Below, one piece after another: positions 1 to 8,221 of a DNA stretch of 64,000 nucleotides. The DNA is from RGIG9115 sp045603225 (lineage in GTDB: Bacteria; Bacillota; Clostridia; UBA1381). Numbering within the stretch: position 1 is the first letter of the stretch; each line of letters begins with the position of its first letter. Location: positions 1 to 64,000 of the forward strand of contig JAZULT010000036.1 in NCBI GenBank assembly GCA_045603225.1, given 5' to 3'. The notes beneath the pieces were generated by a model, which saw only the letters and a list, made by a program, of their open reading frames with translations, had not been told where the DNA came from and did not search any database. The position numbers and the translations under genes were made by a program.

Positions 1-44
1 TGAATAAAATAAAGGGGCTGTTTATAAAGTCAACCCACAACCAT

Positions 45-181
45 GGGGATGGTTAAAAATAGTGCAGAACGGACGAAACGAACCACTCGACGTACCATCG
101 TACGACTTCGGGCAGGGATTTATGTGATTTCATCACATAAACCTTCGTTTCGTCCGTTCTGCACTATTTTTTTACATCCCC
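45..181. repeat. Nested inverted repeat forming a three-way junction
   Basis: Arms 55-82 and 144-171 are a perfect 28-bp inverted repeat. Outside a 3x3 internal loop the pairing continues with GGGGATG (45-51) against CATCCCC (175-181). Inside are two smaller hairpins: CGTAC/GTACG (91-104) and a 10-bp stem with a ttc loop (119-141). The 15-mer TTTTTTTACATCCCC (167-181) recurs in reverse complement at 51258-51272. It follows a TGA at position 1 that may end an upstream gene, and precedes the 3' end of a minus-strand gene, so it may also terminate transcription. The pairing is seen directly; a role as a mobile repeat or terminator is inference. Confidence 0.75.
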
Positions 182-226
182 GTAGTGTGCTCGGCATGCG
201 TAATAATTTGGCTGTGGAATTTTGTA

Positions 227-1102
227 TTAAATATTCTCATCTGCTGCAAGATGCTTTTGCATATGAGAAACATCATAAAAACCGCATTCCTGAGCAATGT
301 AGGATGCTGTTTTATTGGTGTTTTTTAAATATTCACGAGCTTTTTTTACACGATACTGTTGAATGTATTCGTGGGGGGGACAACCACATATTTTCTCAAA
401 TTGCCGTATAAATGTAGATCTTGACATATTCATTCTCTCGGATAAGTGCATAATTGTCAGCTTTTGATCAAAATTCTGATGTATGTAATTTAAACAATCT
501 GCAATAGTTATCAATTCTTTTTTTGTTTGTAATTGGTTGTTACTAATACCGCAGTGTTTAGTAATCTGTATACAAAGATAACATAAAACCTTTTTTGCAA
601 CAGCATTAATAAAGATATTTGCGTTTTTTATGGAGCTACAGCTTTTTATAATCTCAATATCTTGCTTAACTTGCGTAAGTTCATTATTCGTCAGAATCAA
701 AAAAGTATTCTCTTTATAATGCGCCCGTAAATATGGTTCAATTTCAAACAACAGAAAAAAACCTTCCGTTTTTTTAAATTCTCCAAAGCAGTTATCAATA
801 AAATCTCTGTGAATCAGCATATGATATACATTGAGATTTTTTTGATTGATATACCCGTGTTTAATATACGGCGGTATTAAAAATACACAACCTGCCTTTG
901 CGTGGCACGACATTTGTTCGATGTAGTGATAACCCTCACCGTTTAAGACTATATTCAATTCATAAAAGCTGTGCGTATGATATCCGATAGTATATTCGTT
1001 ATGTACAAATGATTTAATATATTCGTATTCATCGGTTCCAAAATTATCAGAGTAACTCCAATGAGATTTTGATTCAGATATGGTTAATGAAGGAATTTTC
1101 AT
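227..1102 (-). CDS. AraC-family transcriptional regulator
   Basis: A 291-residue regulator with an N-terminal cupin-like sensing half (HTHSFYELNIVLNGEG, then a FLIPPYIKHGY-type segment) and a C-terminal double helix-turn-helix of AraC type (LTIMHLSERMNMSRSTFIRQF, then ECGFYDVSHMQKHL). Length fits the family. The start at 1102 is chosen because AAAGGTGG lies a few bases upstream; an in-frame ATG at 1111 would overlap that site. It is divergent from the glycyl radical enzyme gene at 1232, with about 130 bp between the starts, so it probably controls that gene in response to a small carbohydrate-related ligand. Family call is firm; ligand and target are inferred from position. Confidence 0.9.
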   Translation of the reverse strand: MKIPSLTISESKSHWSYSDNFGTDEYEYIKSFVHNEYTIGYHTHSFYELNIVLNGEGYHYIEQMSCHAKAGCVFLIPPYIKHGYINQKNLNVYHMLIHRDFIDNCFGEFKKTEGFFLLFEIEPYLRAHYKENTFLILTNNELTQVKQDIEIIKSCSSIKNANIFINAVAKKVLCYLCIQITKHCGISNNQLQTKKELITIADCLNYIHQNFDQKLTIMHLSERMNMSRSTFIRQFEKICGCPPHEYIQQYRVKKAREYLKNTNKTASYIAQECGFYDVSHMQKHLAADENI

Positions 1103-1177
1103 AAAGACCACCTTTCTTGTATGGAACGTTTTTACTTAAAAATCGGTATATTATTACTATAATTATATCATTTTTTC

Positions 1178-1186
1178 TGTTATAAT
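1178..1186 (+). promoter_or_regulatory. Extended -10 promoter for the glycyl radical enzyme gene
   Basis: TGTTATAAT is a perfect extended -10 element about 46 bp before the ATG at 1232. The -35 position (around 1158) is poor, which fits a promoter that needs an activator such as the divergent AraC protein. Confidence 0.55.
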
Positions 1187-1231
1187 GCAAGTGGATTTTA
1201 ATAAAATTCTATTAATTTGGGAGGAATCAGT

Positions 1232-3199
1232 ATGAAAAAACGTTTTGAAAATATCAATGAATTTTATGCGTCAGGTCTTTATGAGGAGCCCACATCTTCC
1301 TTGTTTGTTCGCTTTTCAAGAGGAATCAGACGTTATCTTGAGAATCGCGAAATGCCGGTGTATAATGGCGAGCCGCTTTATCCGTGCGGTTCATTTTCAA
1401 ATGAGTTCTGTGTGAAGTATGATTATTCGTATACGGTAAGCATTGACTGGGGTAGGCTTAAACTAAAAGATGAAATTGCAGCAGAAAAGTTAAAAGAAGA
1501 TTTTGGGACACCTCACTCGCTCGTGCCATCTGAGCATACAGTAGGTGGTGAGATGTACACACATTCTTTCGCAAATTTTCGCCGCATTGTACGTGAAGGG
1601 CTCGATTCCTATCAAGAGCGAATAGAAAGAATAACAGAAAGTGACATTCGCTGTGGCTTACTTGATGTTTTGGAAGGAATCAGATGTTTTCATGCCCGTA
1701 CTCTTAAACTGCTGAAAGAAAGCGGAGCAACAAAGAGTCAATTATATAAGGCTCTTGAAAAAGTTCCGTTTAAACCTGCTGATACACTCTATGAGGCTAT
1801 CGTATGTTGGAACTTTATTTACTATATGGATGGTTGTGATAATATCGGGCATTTGGATGCTGATTTAATTGATTTTTATAGAAATGAAGATATGACCAAT
1901 GTTTTCAGATGTCTTTTTCTGAATGTTGATGCCAACAACGGATGGTCCGGTGCTTTAGGTCCTGATTACAACGCTTTGACAGTACAATGTTTGCACGCCT
2001 GCAGAGGAATACGAAGACCAAGCCTCGAGCTTCGGGTAACACCTGATATGCCACAGGAAATCTGGGATGCAGCAATTGAATCAATTAAAGCCGGCGGTGG
2101 TTCTCCCAGTCTTTATAACGAAGATGCATATCAGACAGTACTTAGTAATCTTTTTGCGCAAATCCCCAAAGAGGACAGATTGCGTTTTTGTGGTGGTGGC
2201 TGTACAGAAACAATGTTAACCGGCATCAGTAATGTCGGTTCGTTGGATGCAGGAGTTAATATTGCCCTTATTTTTGAACGCATCATGCGAGAAGAACTAC
2301 CATATGCTGCAGACTTTGATACGTTTTATCAGTTGTTCATTAATAAGTGTCATCAGGAGATTGAAAAAGTATTAGATGCTATAAGTGAATCCCAGAAGTT
2401 GCGTGCAAAGTATTGGCCGCAACCAATGCGCACCTTATTGATTGATGATTGCATTGAAAAGGAAAAGGATTTTAATGATGGTGGTGCCAGATATACATGG
2501 AGTGTAGTTAATCTTTCCGGGTTAATTAATGTGTTGGATTCGATGCTTGTTATTAGAAAAATCGTTTTTAATGACAGAAAAATGAATGGTGCAGAAATGT
2601 TGACTCGCATAGACAATGGTGAAACCTTCTTAAATTTTGTTGATATTCCGCGTCATGGAACGGATTCGGATGAAGCCAATGCGATGGCTTTAAGGTTGAC
2701 AGATGATATATGCAAAGTATTTGATGGCAAAATACCTTATTCAGGAGGAAAGTTTTTACCATCTTCAATTCAGTTTACAACTTATATTGATGCCGGAAAA
2801 GCGGTGGGTGCTACACCTGACGGCAGACAAGCCGGTGAGCCTCTTTGTGATTCTATTGGTGCAATACATGGAAACGACAAGCTTGGCATTACAGCCTTGC
2901 TTAACAGTGCGTCTTCTCTTTGTCAGCAAAAACTTGCAGGTACACCAGTCCTTAATATCAAACTGGATGAAAACCAAACATCCAAAAGCTTAAAGGCTCT
3001 TGCAAAAGGTTATTTTGAAAGCGGTGGAATGCAAATGCAAGTTACTTGTGTAAATAAAGATGACTTGCTTGATGCACAAAAGCATCCGGAAAAATATCCA
3101 AATCTTATTGTACGTATAGGAGGTTATTCAGAATACTTTACTCGCCTGTCTCCGAAACTGCAGCAAACAGTTATCGACAGAACTGTGTACGGAGCATGA
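1232..3199 (+). CDS. Glycyl radical enzyme (pyruvate formate-lyase-like), substrate unknown
   Basis: A 655-residue member of the glycyl radical enzyme superfamily. The C-terminus carries the radical-site motif RIGGYSEYF with Gly631 as the predicted radical residue, 24 residues from the end, preceded by GGMQMQV and DAQKHPEKYPNL. The thiyl cysteine is Cys324 in GGGCTET; a single Cys followed by x-Glu (Glu326) resembles dehydratase/lyase-type members rather than the double Cys of true pyruvate formate-lyase. It is shorter than classic members (about 760-850). The start at 1232 follows GGGAGG; an in-frame TTG at 1217 is rejected. No radical-SAM activase is visible in the window. The next gene is a sugar isomerase-like protein, so a sugar-derived polyol or acid substrate is possible, but this is inference. 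Confidence 0.88.
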   Translation: MKKRFENINEFYASGLYEEPTSSLFVRFSRGIRRYLENREMPVYNGEPLYPCGSFSNEFCVKYDYSYTVSIDWGRLKLKDEIAAEKLKEDFGTPHSLVPSEHTVGGEMYTHSFANFRRIVREGLDSYQERIERITESDIRCGLLDVLEGIRCFHARTLKLLKESGATKSQLYKALEKVPFKPADTLYEAIVCWNFIYYMDGCDNIGHLDADLIDFYRNEDMTNVFRCLFLNVDANNGWSGALGPDYNALTVQCLHACRGIRRPSLELRVTPDMPQEIWDAAIESIKAGGGSPSLYNEDAYQTVLSNLFAQIPKEDRLRFCGGGCTETMLTGISNVGSLDAGVNIALIFERIMREELPYAADFDTFYQLFINKCHQEIEKVLDAISESQKLRAKYWPQPMRTLLIDDCIEKEKDFNDGGARYTWSVVNLSGLINVLDSMLVIRKIVFNDRKMNGAEMLTRIDNGETFLNFVDIPRHGTDSDEANAMALRLTDDICKVFDGKIPYSGGKFLPSSIQFTTYIDAGKAVGATPDGRQAGEPLCDSIGAIHGNDKLGITALLNSASSLCQQKLAGTPVLNIKLDENQTSKSLKALAKGYFESGGMQMQVTCVNKDDLLDAQKHPEKYPNLIVRIGGYSEYFTRLSPKLQQTVIDRTVYGA

Positions 3200-3208
3200 A
3201 AAATCTTC

Positions 3209-3237
3209 TTGACAGCAGAAACAAACGGTGATATACT
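3209..3237 (+). promoter_or_regulatory. Sigma-A-type promoter for the isomerase gene
   Basis: TTGACA (3209-3214), 17-bp spacer, TATACT (3232-3237). It begins only 10 bp after the stop of the radical enzyme gene and gives the isomerase its own start of transcription. Confidence 0.8.
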
Positions 3238-3264
3238 GAAAACAAAAAAGGAGTTTTTTGTATT

Positions 3265-4125
3265 ATGAAAATATCTACAGAAATAGCTTCTGCCGCTAAA
3301 CATATAGGCGAAGAAAAAGTAATTGAATATCTTGCAAAAGCCGGTTTTGATGCATGGGATTTTTCAATGTTTGATATGTGTCGGTTTAACTGGGAAACTC
3401 AGTCGATACTTAAGACAAATCATCCGCTATCAGGCAATGAATATCTTAAATTTGCAAGAAAACTGAAACAGGTCGGACTTGATAACGGGATTATATGTAA
3501 TCAGTCGCATGCACCGTTCCCATCCTCGTGTGCAGTAATACGTTCTTATTTAAAACGTGCAATAGAATGTACAGCAGAGGCAGGTGGAAGCATTTGTATA
3601 ATTCATCCTGAGAATAATAAATCAGCCGAAGAAAATGCAGAAATGTATTTTGAGCTTCTGCCGTTTGCGAAAGAATGCGGTGTAAAAATTGCTACTGAAA
3701 ATATGTGGAACTGGGACAATGAAAAAGATGAAGCACAGTTTGCGGCGTGTGCTACACCTGACAGCTTTAATGCACATCTTGATGCTGTAAATGATGAGAG
3801 CTTTGTTGCGTGTCTTGATATAGGTCATGCTCAAATGAAAGGGCTTGGAACAACTGCTGTTGAAATGATAAAGGCTCTCGGATCGAGACTTCAGGCTTTA
3901 CATATACATGATAATGACCAATGGCATGATTCACATCAGATTCCGTTTTCAATGCAGATAGATTTTGAAGCGGTTGTAAAGGCACTTAAAGAAATAAATT
4001 ACAGCGGATATTTCACACTGGAGGCAGATTGTTATTTAAGCGATTATACAAGCGAAAATGTCTTTGACGGAATAAAGAAGATGGCAGAATCAGCAAAAAA
4101 ACTTGCCCAAATGTATGAAAAATAA
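3265..4125 (+). CDS. Sugar phosphate isomerase/epimerase-like TIM-barrel protein
   Basis: A 286-residue protein of the xylose isomerase-like (AP endonuclease family 2 fold) superfamily. Family signatures are QSHAPFPS near residue 80, IIHPE, ATENMWN, CLDIGHAQMKG (the metal-binding region near 190), LHIHDND and FTLEAD near the C-terminus. AAAAGGAG precedes the ATG. These enzymes isomerise or epimerise sugars or sugar phosphates, or act on inositol derivatives, with a divalent metal in the cytoplasm; the substrate cannot be read from sequence. It lies 65 bp after the radical enzyme gene with its own promoter. A paralog with the same motifs is at 49170. Confidence 0.85.
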   Translation: MKISTEIASAAKHIGEEKVIEYLAKAGFDAWDFSMFDMCRFNWETQSILKTNHPLSGNEYLKFARKLKQVGLDNGIICNQSHAPFPSSCAVIRSYLKRAIECTAEAGGSICIIHPENNKSAEENAEMYFELLPFAKECGVKIATENMWNWDNEKDEAQFAACATPDSFNAHLDAVNDESFVACLDIGHAQMKGLGTTAVEMIKALGSRLQALHIHDNDQWHDSHQIPFSMQIDFEAVVKALKEINYSGYFTLEADCYLSDYTSENVFDGIKKMAESAKKLAQMYEK

Positions 4126-4173
4126 ATAAAGCTTGAGGGTGAGTGTTTTGTTGCTCAAAAATCAACTGTAACA

Positions 4174-4199
4174 GGGGCAGGGTTTCTTGCCCTTTTGTT
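4174..4199 (+). terminator. Probable intrinsic terminator after the isomerase gene
   Basis: GGGCA (4175-4179) pairs with TGCCC (4188-4192), followed by TTTTGTT. The stem is short, so efficiency is uncertain. Confidence 0.5.
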
Positions 4200-4470
4200 A
4201 TGCATAAAATTTTATTTTTATAGAAATGAAATTATAAACAGATAAAAGATATGTAGTTTCAAAAATTAATTGTTTAACACTAAAATAAAATATCACGAGT
4301 GATTGAACCTATTTTTATTATACCATTCCAATTCTAAATCTTTCAGAAAAAACAAGTTTTCTAAAAATCAACCTCCTAAAGCTGATAAGGATTGTGCTTT
4401 GGGTGTACAAACAGTCACAAACCAACACAATGAAAATAAAAAAACAAAGTAAACTGTGATAAAAATTAGA

Positions 4471-4499
4471 TTGAAAAAAAGGATGTATTATGGTAAAAT
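4471..4499 (+). promoter_or_regulatory. Possible promoter ahead of a decayed short ORF
   Basis: TTGAAA (4471-4476), 17-bp spacer, TAAAAT (4494-4499). It sits 60 bp before the ribosome site of the 24-codon ORF at 4559. Confidence 0.4.
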
Positions 4500-4558
4500 A
4501 TGTACAAATATAATTGTATTTATTTATAACATATGCGTTTAAAATGCAGGAGGAGATT

Positions 4559-4771
4559 ATGAAAAAAACACATTTACTTGTTGGGATTGTAATGGTTGCA
4601 TTTTATGATGTTGAAGAAGGAAAGAGCATATAGCAAGAGGATATGTAGAATGTAAAAATTGCAACCCTTAACAGCATTTTAGAATACAAAAAAATGAATG
4701 AGCATGTGAAAAGACACGGCATCATAGGTTTTGTGCAGTTTCAATATTATATGCCTACAATATATAGCTAA
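4559..4771 (+). pseudogene. Decayed gene remnant with intact start region
   Basis: A strong ribosome site (AGGAGGAG) precedes an ATG and an open frame of only 24 codons (4559-4633). About 20 bp later, beyond further stops, another frame stays open for 39 codons (VKIATLNSILEY at its start, up to 4771). Another reading of the first part gives closely spaced cysteines (TCWDCNGC). I do not recognise a family. The whole interval 4126-4921 has otherwise no coding signal and is very AT-rich, which fits a gene that has rotted away. It could instead encode a genuine 24-residue peptide. Confidence 0.3.
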
Positions 4772-4921
4772 AATTAACAAAATCTGTTTTAAATACTAAA
4801 CTGTTATATGACTACAAAAATATTATGAAAAAAGAGAAAAAGCAAGATAAATACTATGTTTTTTAGATTGAATTTATATTACAAAGTGGCAAACATGGGG
4901 GTGCGTTTAGGATTTTTGAAC

Positions 4922-4950
4922 GTGACATTGATATGTTTGTTTGGTATAAT
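4922..4950 (+). promoter_or_regulatory. Promoter of the sugar importer / glycan locus 1
   Basis: GTGACA (4922-4927), 17-bp spacer, TATAAT (4945-4950), about 57 bp before the substrate-binding protein start. It is the only good promoter seen ahead of the long co-directional gene string that begins here. Confidence 0.75.
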
Positions 4951-5006
4951 GTAAATGGATAATAGTAATGTTTAGGCAGCTACTAAACAGAAGGGAGATT
5001 TTTCAT

Positions 5007-6401
5007 ATGAAAAGTAGAACAAAAAAAATTATAGCAGTACTTTCTGCTGCTGCAATGGTGATGAGTTTTGGAGCTTGCTCCAAACAGACAGCAAGCGATT
5101 CCACAAAAGAGGTTAAATTGTGGATGAACTCAGGACATTCAAAATCGTTCTGGGAGGAAAAGGTGAAGCAATTTAATGATTCTCAGGGAAAAGACCTCGG
5201 TGTTAAATTGGTGTTGGAGTCAAAGACGGATTCAAGCTACGATCAGCAGCTTGAGATTGCCTTGCAGTCAGGTGAACTTCCTGAAATGTTTTTTGCAGGA
5301 CATGCTACAAATGTTGTAGACAAAGAGGCAGTACTGTCTTTGGAGGAACTGCCGGGAATGGAAGAAACAATAGCTAAATACGAGCCTTATATGCTGGAAA
5401 ACATACATAAGGTACAAGGAAAAGTATATGCTCTTCCATTCGGTATCACAACAAGAGGTCTTATATATAACAAGGATATGTTCAAGGCAGCAGGTATTGT
5501 TGACGAGAACGGAGAAGCAAAACCGCCGAAAACTTATGATGAATTGCGTGAGGCGGCAAAGAAGCTTACCAATAAGAGCAAAAATCAGTACGGTATCATG
5601 TTCCCTGTTAAATGGGGTGCGTGGGTAGAAAGTGATATTACATCGCTTGCTTATTCAAGTTCAGGCAGAGATGCGTATGATCCGATAAGCGGTACATATG
5701 ATTATTCTGTATATTTACCGGAGCTTGAATTGATTAAAAATTTAAAGGATGACGGAAGTGTTTACCCCGGAGCAGAAGGCTTGGATAATGACCCTGCACG
5801 TGCTAAATTTGCTGAAGGCAATATAGGAATGAAAATATCATACTCATTTGACGTTGGTGTGTTCTCAACACAGTTCCCTACAAAGATGGAATGGGGTGTA
5901 GCGCCACTTCCTGTTAAGGACGCAGACAATTGCTATAAACAGCATTCTTATTGTTCGCAGACAATGTATGTAAACAAAAACTGTATTGAAAAGCTTGGCG
6001 CAGATACTACATCCAAAATATACCAGTACCTATATAGTGATGAGATGATAGCTGAACTGTATAAGGAAGGCCTTGAAATACCGGTTATCTGGGATATTGT
6101 AAAGGATGTAGAACTTACAGATGCGGCAAACGGCTGGAAAGAATTTTCAGAAATGGCAGCAAAGAGTGTTATTCCTTCACTGAAAATGCCTGCAAAACTC
6201 AATGGTGTTGAATTGTCAATGCAAAAAATAGCTGTTGATGAGGTCTGGACAAAGGGAACAGATCCGAAAGCAATGCTTGAAGAATTAACAAAGCTTACAA
6301 ATGAAGGAATTGAAACATATAAGGAAGAAAAGCCTGATTTGGATTATTCTATATATATAGATGAGGATTGGGAAACAAAAATTGGGAGAGATACATTTTG
6401 A
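5007..6401 (+). CDS. Sugar ABC transporter substrate-binding lipoprotein
   Basis: A 464-residue extracellular solute-binding protein of the family-1 carbohydrate type. A lipoprotein signal ends at SFGAC with Cys24 as the lipidation site. The mature part has the usual start (EVKLWMNSGHSKSFWEEKV), the YDQQLEIALQSGELPEMFFAG segment, and a glycine/proline-rich hinge around VYALPFGITTRGLIYNKDMFKAAG. It should capture an oligosaccharide outside the membrane and deliver it to the two permeases that follow. The start at 5007 follows AAGGGAG; an in-frame ATG at 4968 has no ribosome site. No ATPase gene accompanies the set, so a shared MsiK/MsmK-type ATPase encoded elsewhere is likely (known for such systems in Firmicutes). 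Confidence 0.92.
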   Translation: MKSRTKKIIAVLSAAAMVMSFGACSKQTASDSTKEVKLWMNSGHSKSFWEEKVKQFNDSQGKDLGVKLVLESKTDSSYDQQLEIALQSGELPEMFFAGHATNVVDKEAVLSLEELPGMEETIAKYEPYMLENIHKVQGKVYALPFGITTRGLIYNKDMFKAAGIVDENGEAKPPKTYDELREAAKKLTNKSKNQYGIMFPVKWGAWVESDITSLAYSSSGRDAYDPISGTYDYSVYLPELELIKNLKDDGSVYPGAEGLDNDPARAKFAEGNIGMKISYSFDVGVFSTQFPTKMEWGVAPLPVKDADNCYKQHSYCSQTMYVNKNCIEKLGADTTSKIYQYLYSDEMIAELYKEGLEIPVIWDIVKDVELTDAANGWKEFSEMAAKSVIPSLKMPAKLNGVELSMQKIAVDEVWTKGTDPKAMLEELTKLTNEGIETYKEEKPDLDYSIYIDEDWETKIGRDTF

Positions 6402-7309
6402 GCAATAAGATAAAGAAGAAATATAATAAAAAGGAAGTAGCTGCCTGTTATATGCTTTTGGCATTGCCAATAATTGGATTTTTTGTTTTTACCTTGTATC
6501 CGTTTTTTTGGGCGGGGAAAATATCGTTTTTCTCCTATGATGGTATAGACTCTCACACAGCATGGGTTGGATGGCAAAACTTTAAGGATGCTATATGTAA
6601 TAGCGGATATTGGAAAGCATGGCGTGTAAATTTGATATTCTTTATAATCAAAATGCCGGTGGAAATGTTACTGGCTTTTGTTACGGCAAATTTGCTTATG
6701 GCAAAAACAAAGTTTTCAGGCTTCTATCGTTCGGTATATTTTTTGCCTGCTATTGTAAGTGCAGCTATTGTCGGACTTATTTTTTCAAACCTGTTTGACT
6801 ATTTCGGGGTAATTAACACGTATCTTGTTAAATTTGGGATTGTACAGGAATCTATAAATTGGTATGCAAATACATGGACGGCTATATTTATGGTGATTCT
6901 TACAACATTGTGGCAAAGCTTTGGAATAAATGTGTTGTATTTTTTGGCGGCATTATCAAATGTATCAAAGGATGTAATGGAAAGTGCTGAATTGGACGGA
7001 GCAGGAACATTTACACAACTTTTCAAAATAAAACTTCCAATGATATTACCGATGCTTCAGGTAATGATGCTGTTAGGACTTAACGGAATCCTGCAATTAA
7101 ACGATTTGGTGCTTGTACTTACAAATGGCGCACCGGGAGGTACAACTCATACTGTGTCTTCATATCTGACAAGCCACATTGTTCCGGGATTTGGCAACAC
7201 ATCTGACATCGGATATGCTGCGGCTATGTCCATAATAACAAGTATTATATTCTGTATTATTGGAATATCGTTCAACAAACTCAGCACAAAAATAAAGGAA
7301 AGGTATTAG
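6398..7309 (+). CDS. Sugar ABC transporter permease, first subunit (MalF/UgpA type)
   Basis: A 303-residue integral membrane permease with about six helices and the EAA loop that contacts the ATPase (ESAELDGAGTFTQLFKIKLPM). I place the start at a TTG (6398) that overlaps the stop of the binding-protein gene, because GGGAGA lies eight bases upstream; an ATG at 6368 would overlap the upstream gene by 34 bases without a better ribosome site. It forms the translocation pore together with the next gene product. It is translationally coupled to its neighbours. Confidence 0.9.
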   Translation: MSNKIKKKYNKKEVAACYMLLALPIIGFFVFTLYPFFWAGKISFFSYDGIDSHTAWVGWQNFKDAICNSGYWKAWRVNLIFFIIKMPVEMLLAFVTANLLMAKTKFSGFYRSVYFLPAIVSAAIVGLIFSNLFDYFGVINTYLVKFGIVQESINWYANTWTAIFMVILTTLWQSFGINVLYFLAALSNVSKDVMESAELDGAGTFTQLFKIKLPMILPMLQVMMLLGLNGILQLNDLVLVLTNGAPGGTTHTVSSYLTSHIVPGFGNTSDIGYAAAMSIITSIIFCIIGISFNKLSTKIKERY

Positions 7310-7317
7310 GTGACGAT

Positions 7318-8181
7318 ATGAATAGAAATAAATTTTTTAACAAATATCTACCGAGTATCTTAAAGCATATGTTTCTTATTTTGTTGATGCTTGTGATTGT
7401 TTTTCCAATAATATATACTATTCTGTGTTCGTTTAAATCAAATGCGGAGATATTGGCACATCCTGAGACGATAATACCGATGAATCCTACACTTGATAAC
7501 TATAAACAGGCATGGAATACAAACAATTTTTCTGTATCAAAAATGCTTTTTAACAGTATATATTACACTTTAGGTATGGTAATAATTACTCTGATTATGT
7601 CAGCTGTTGCCGGATATGTTTTTACAAGAGGTAATTTTCCGGGTAAAAAAACAATCTTTGCCGTATTTACAGCACTTATGTTTGTAAGTCTTGGAACAAT
7701 TACAATGTATCCGTATTTTGAGGTTCTTGATTTTATGCATATAGATAAGTCTTTGTCGGCATTGCTTTTAATAAGGTGTTTTGGAATGCCTACGGCAAAT
7801 GTTTATCTTGTCAAAGGCTTTTTGGAGGGGATACCCAAAGAGCTTGATGAAGCTGCAAAGATAGATGGTTGTGGTTTTGTGGGGATTTTTGCAAAAATTA
7901 TATTTCCACTGTTAAAGCCGATTCTTGCAACCATAGCGATTCTTACATTCCAGGGTTCCTGGAACGATTATTTGAGTCCGTTGATTTTTACTATGAGCAA
8001 GCCTGAACAAAGAACTTTGATAGTAGGTATTGTCCAGTTAAAATCAACAGGTGAGGCGGCTGCTTCATGGAACCTGATGCTTGCAGGAACGACAATAGCA
8101 CTTATTCCTGTGCTGATAGCATACATATTTGCAAACAGATACTTTGTTGAAGGTATTGCCGCAGGAGCGGTAAAAGGTTAA
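7318..8181 (+). CDS. Sugar ABC transporter permease, second subunit (MalG/UgpE type)
   Basis: A 287-residue permease with about six membrane helices, the EAA loop DEAAKIDGCGFVGIFAKIIFP, and the typical end RYFVEGIAAGAVKG of carbohydrate-importer MalG-type subunits. It begins 8 bp after the first permease (ribosome site AGGTGA). With the first permease it makes a heterodimeric channel for an oligosaccharide. No ATP-binding subunit follows; the next genes encode secreted proteins. Confidence 0.93.
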   Translation: MNRNKFFNKYLPSILKHMFLILLMLVIVFPIIYTILCSFKSNAEILAHPETIIPMNPTLDNYKQAWNTNNFSVSKMLFNSIYYTLGMVIITLIMSAVAGYVFTRGNFPGKKTIFAVFTALMFVSLGTITMYPYFEVLDFMHIDKSLSALLLIRCFGMPTANVYLVKGFLEGIPKELDEAAKIDGCGFVGIFAKIIFPLLKPILATIAILTFQGSWNDYLSPLIFTMSKPEQRTLIVGIVQLKSTGEAAASWNLMLAGTTIALIPVLIAYIFANRYFVEGIAAGAVKG

Positions 8182-8221
8182 TATATTTAAAAAATTAAAA
8201 GTAAAGAAAGGAATGGGAAAA

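Noticed and set aside
1..44. Insertion-sequence end (GGGGCTGTTTATAAAG)
   Set aside because: It looks like some insertion-sequence or terminator ends, but no matching inverted copy or transposase is visible, so I do not call it.
43..411. Plus-strand open frame of 122 codons at the window start
   Set aside because: It runs through the nested inverted repeat and the antisense strand of the AraC gene; no ribosome site.
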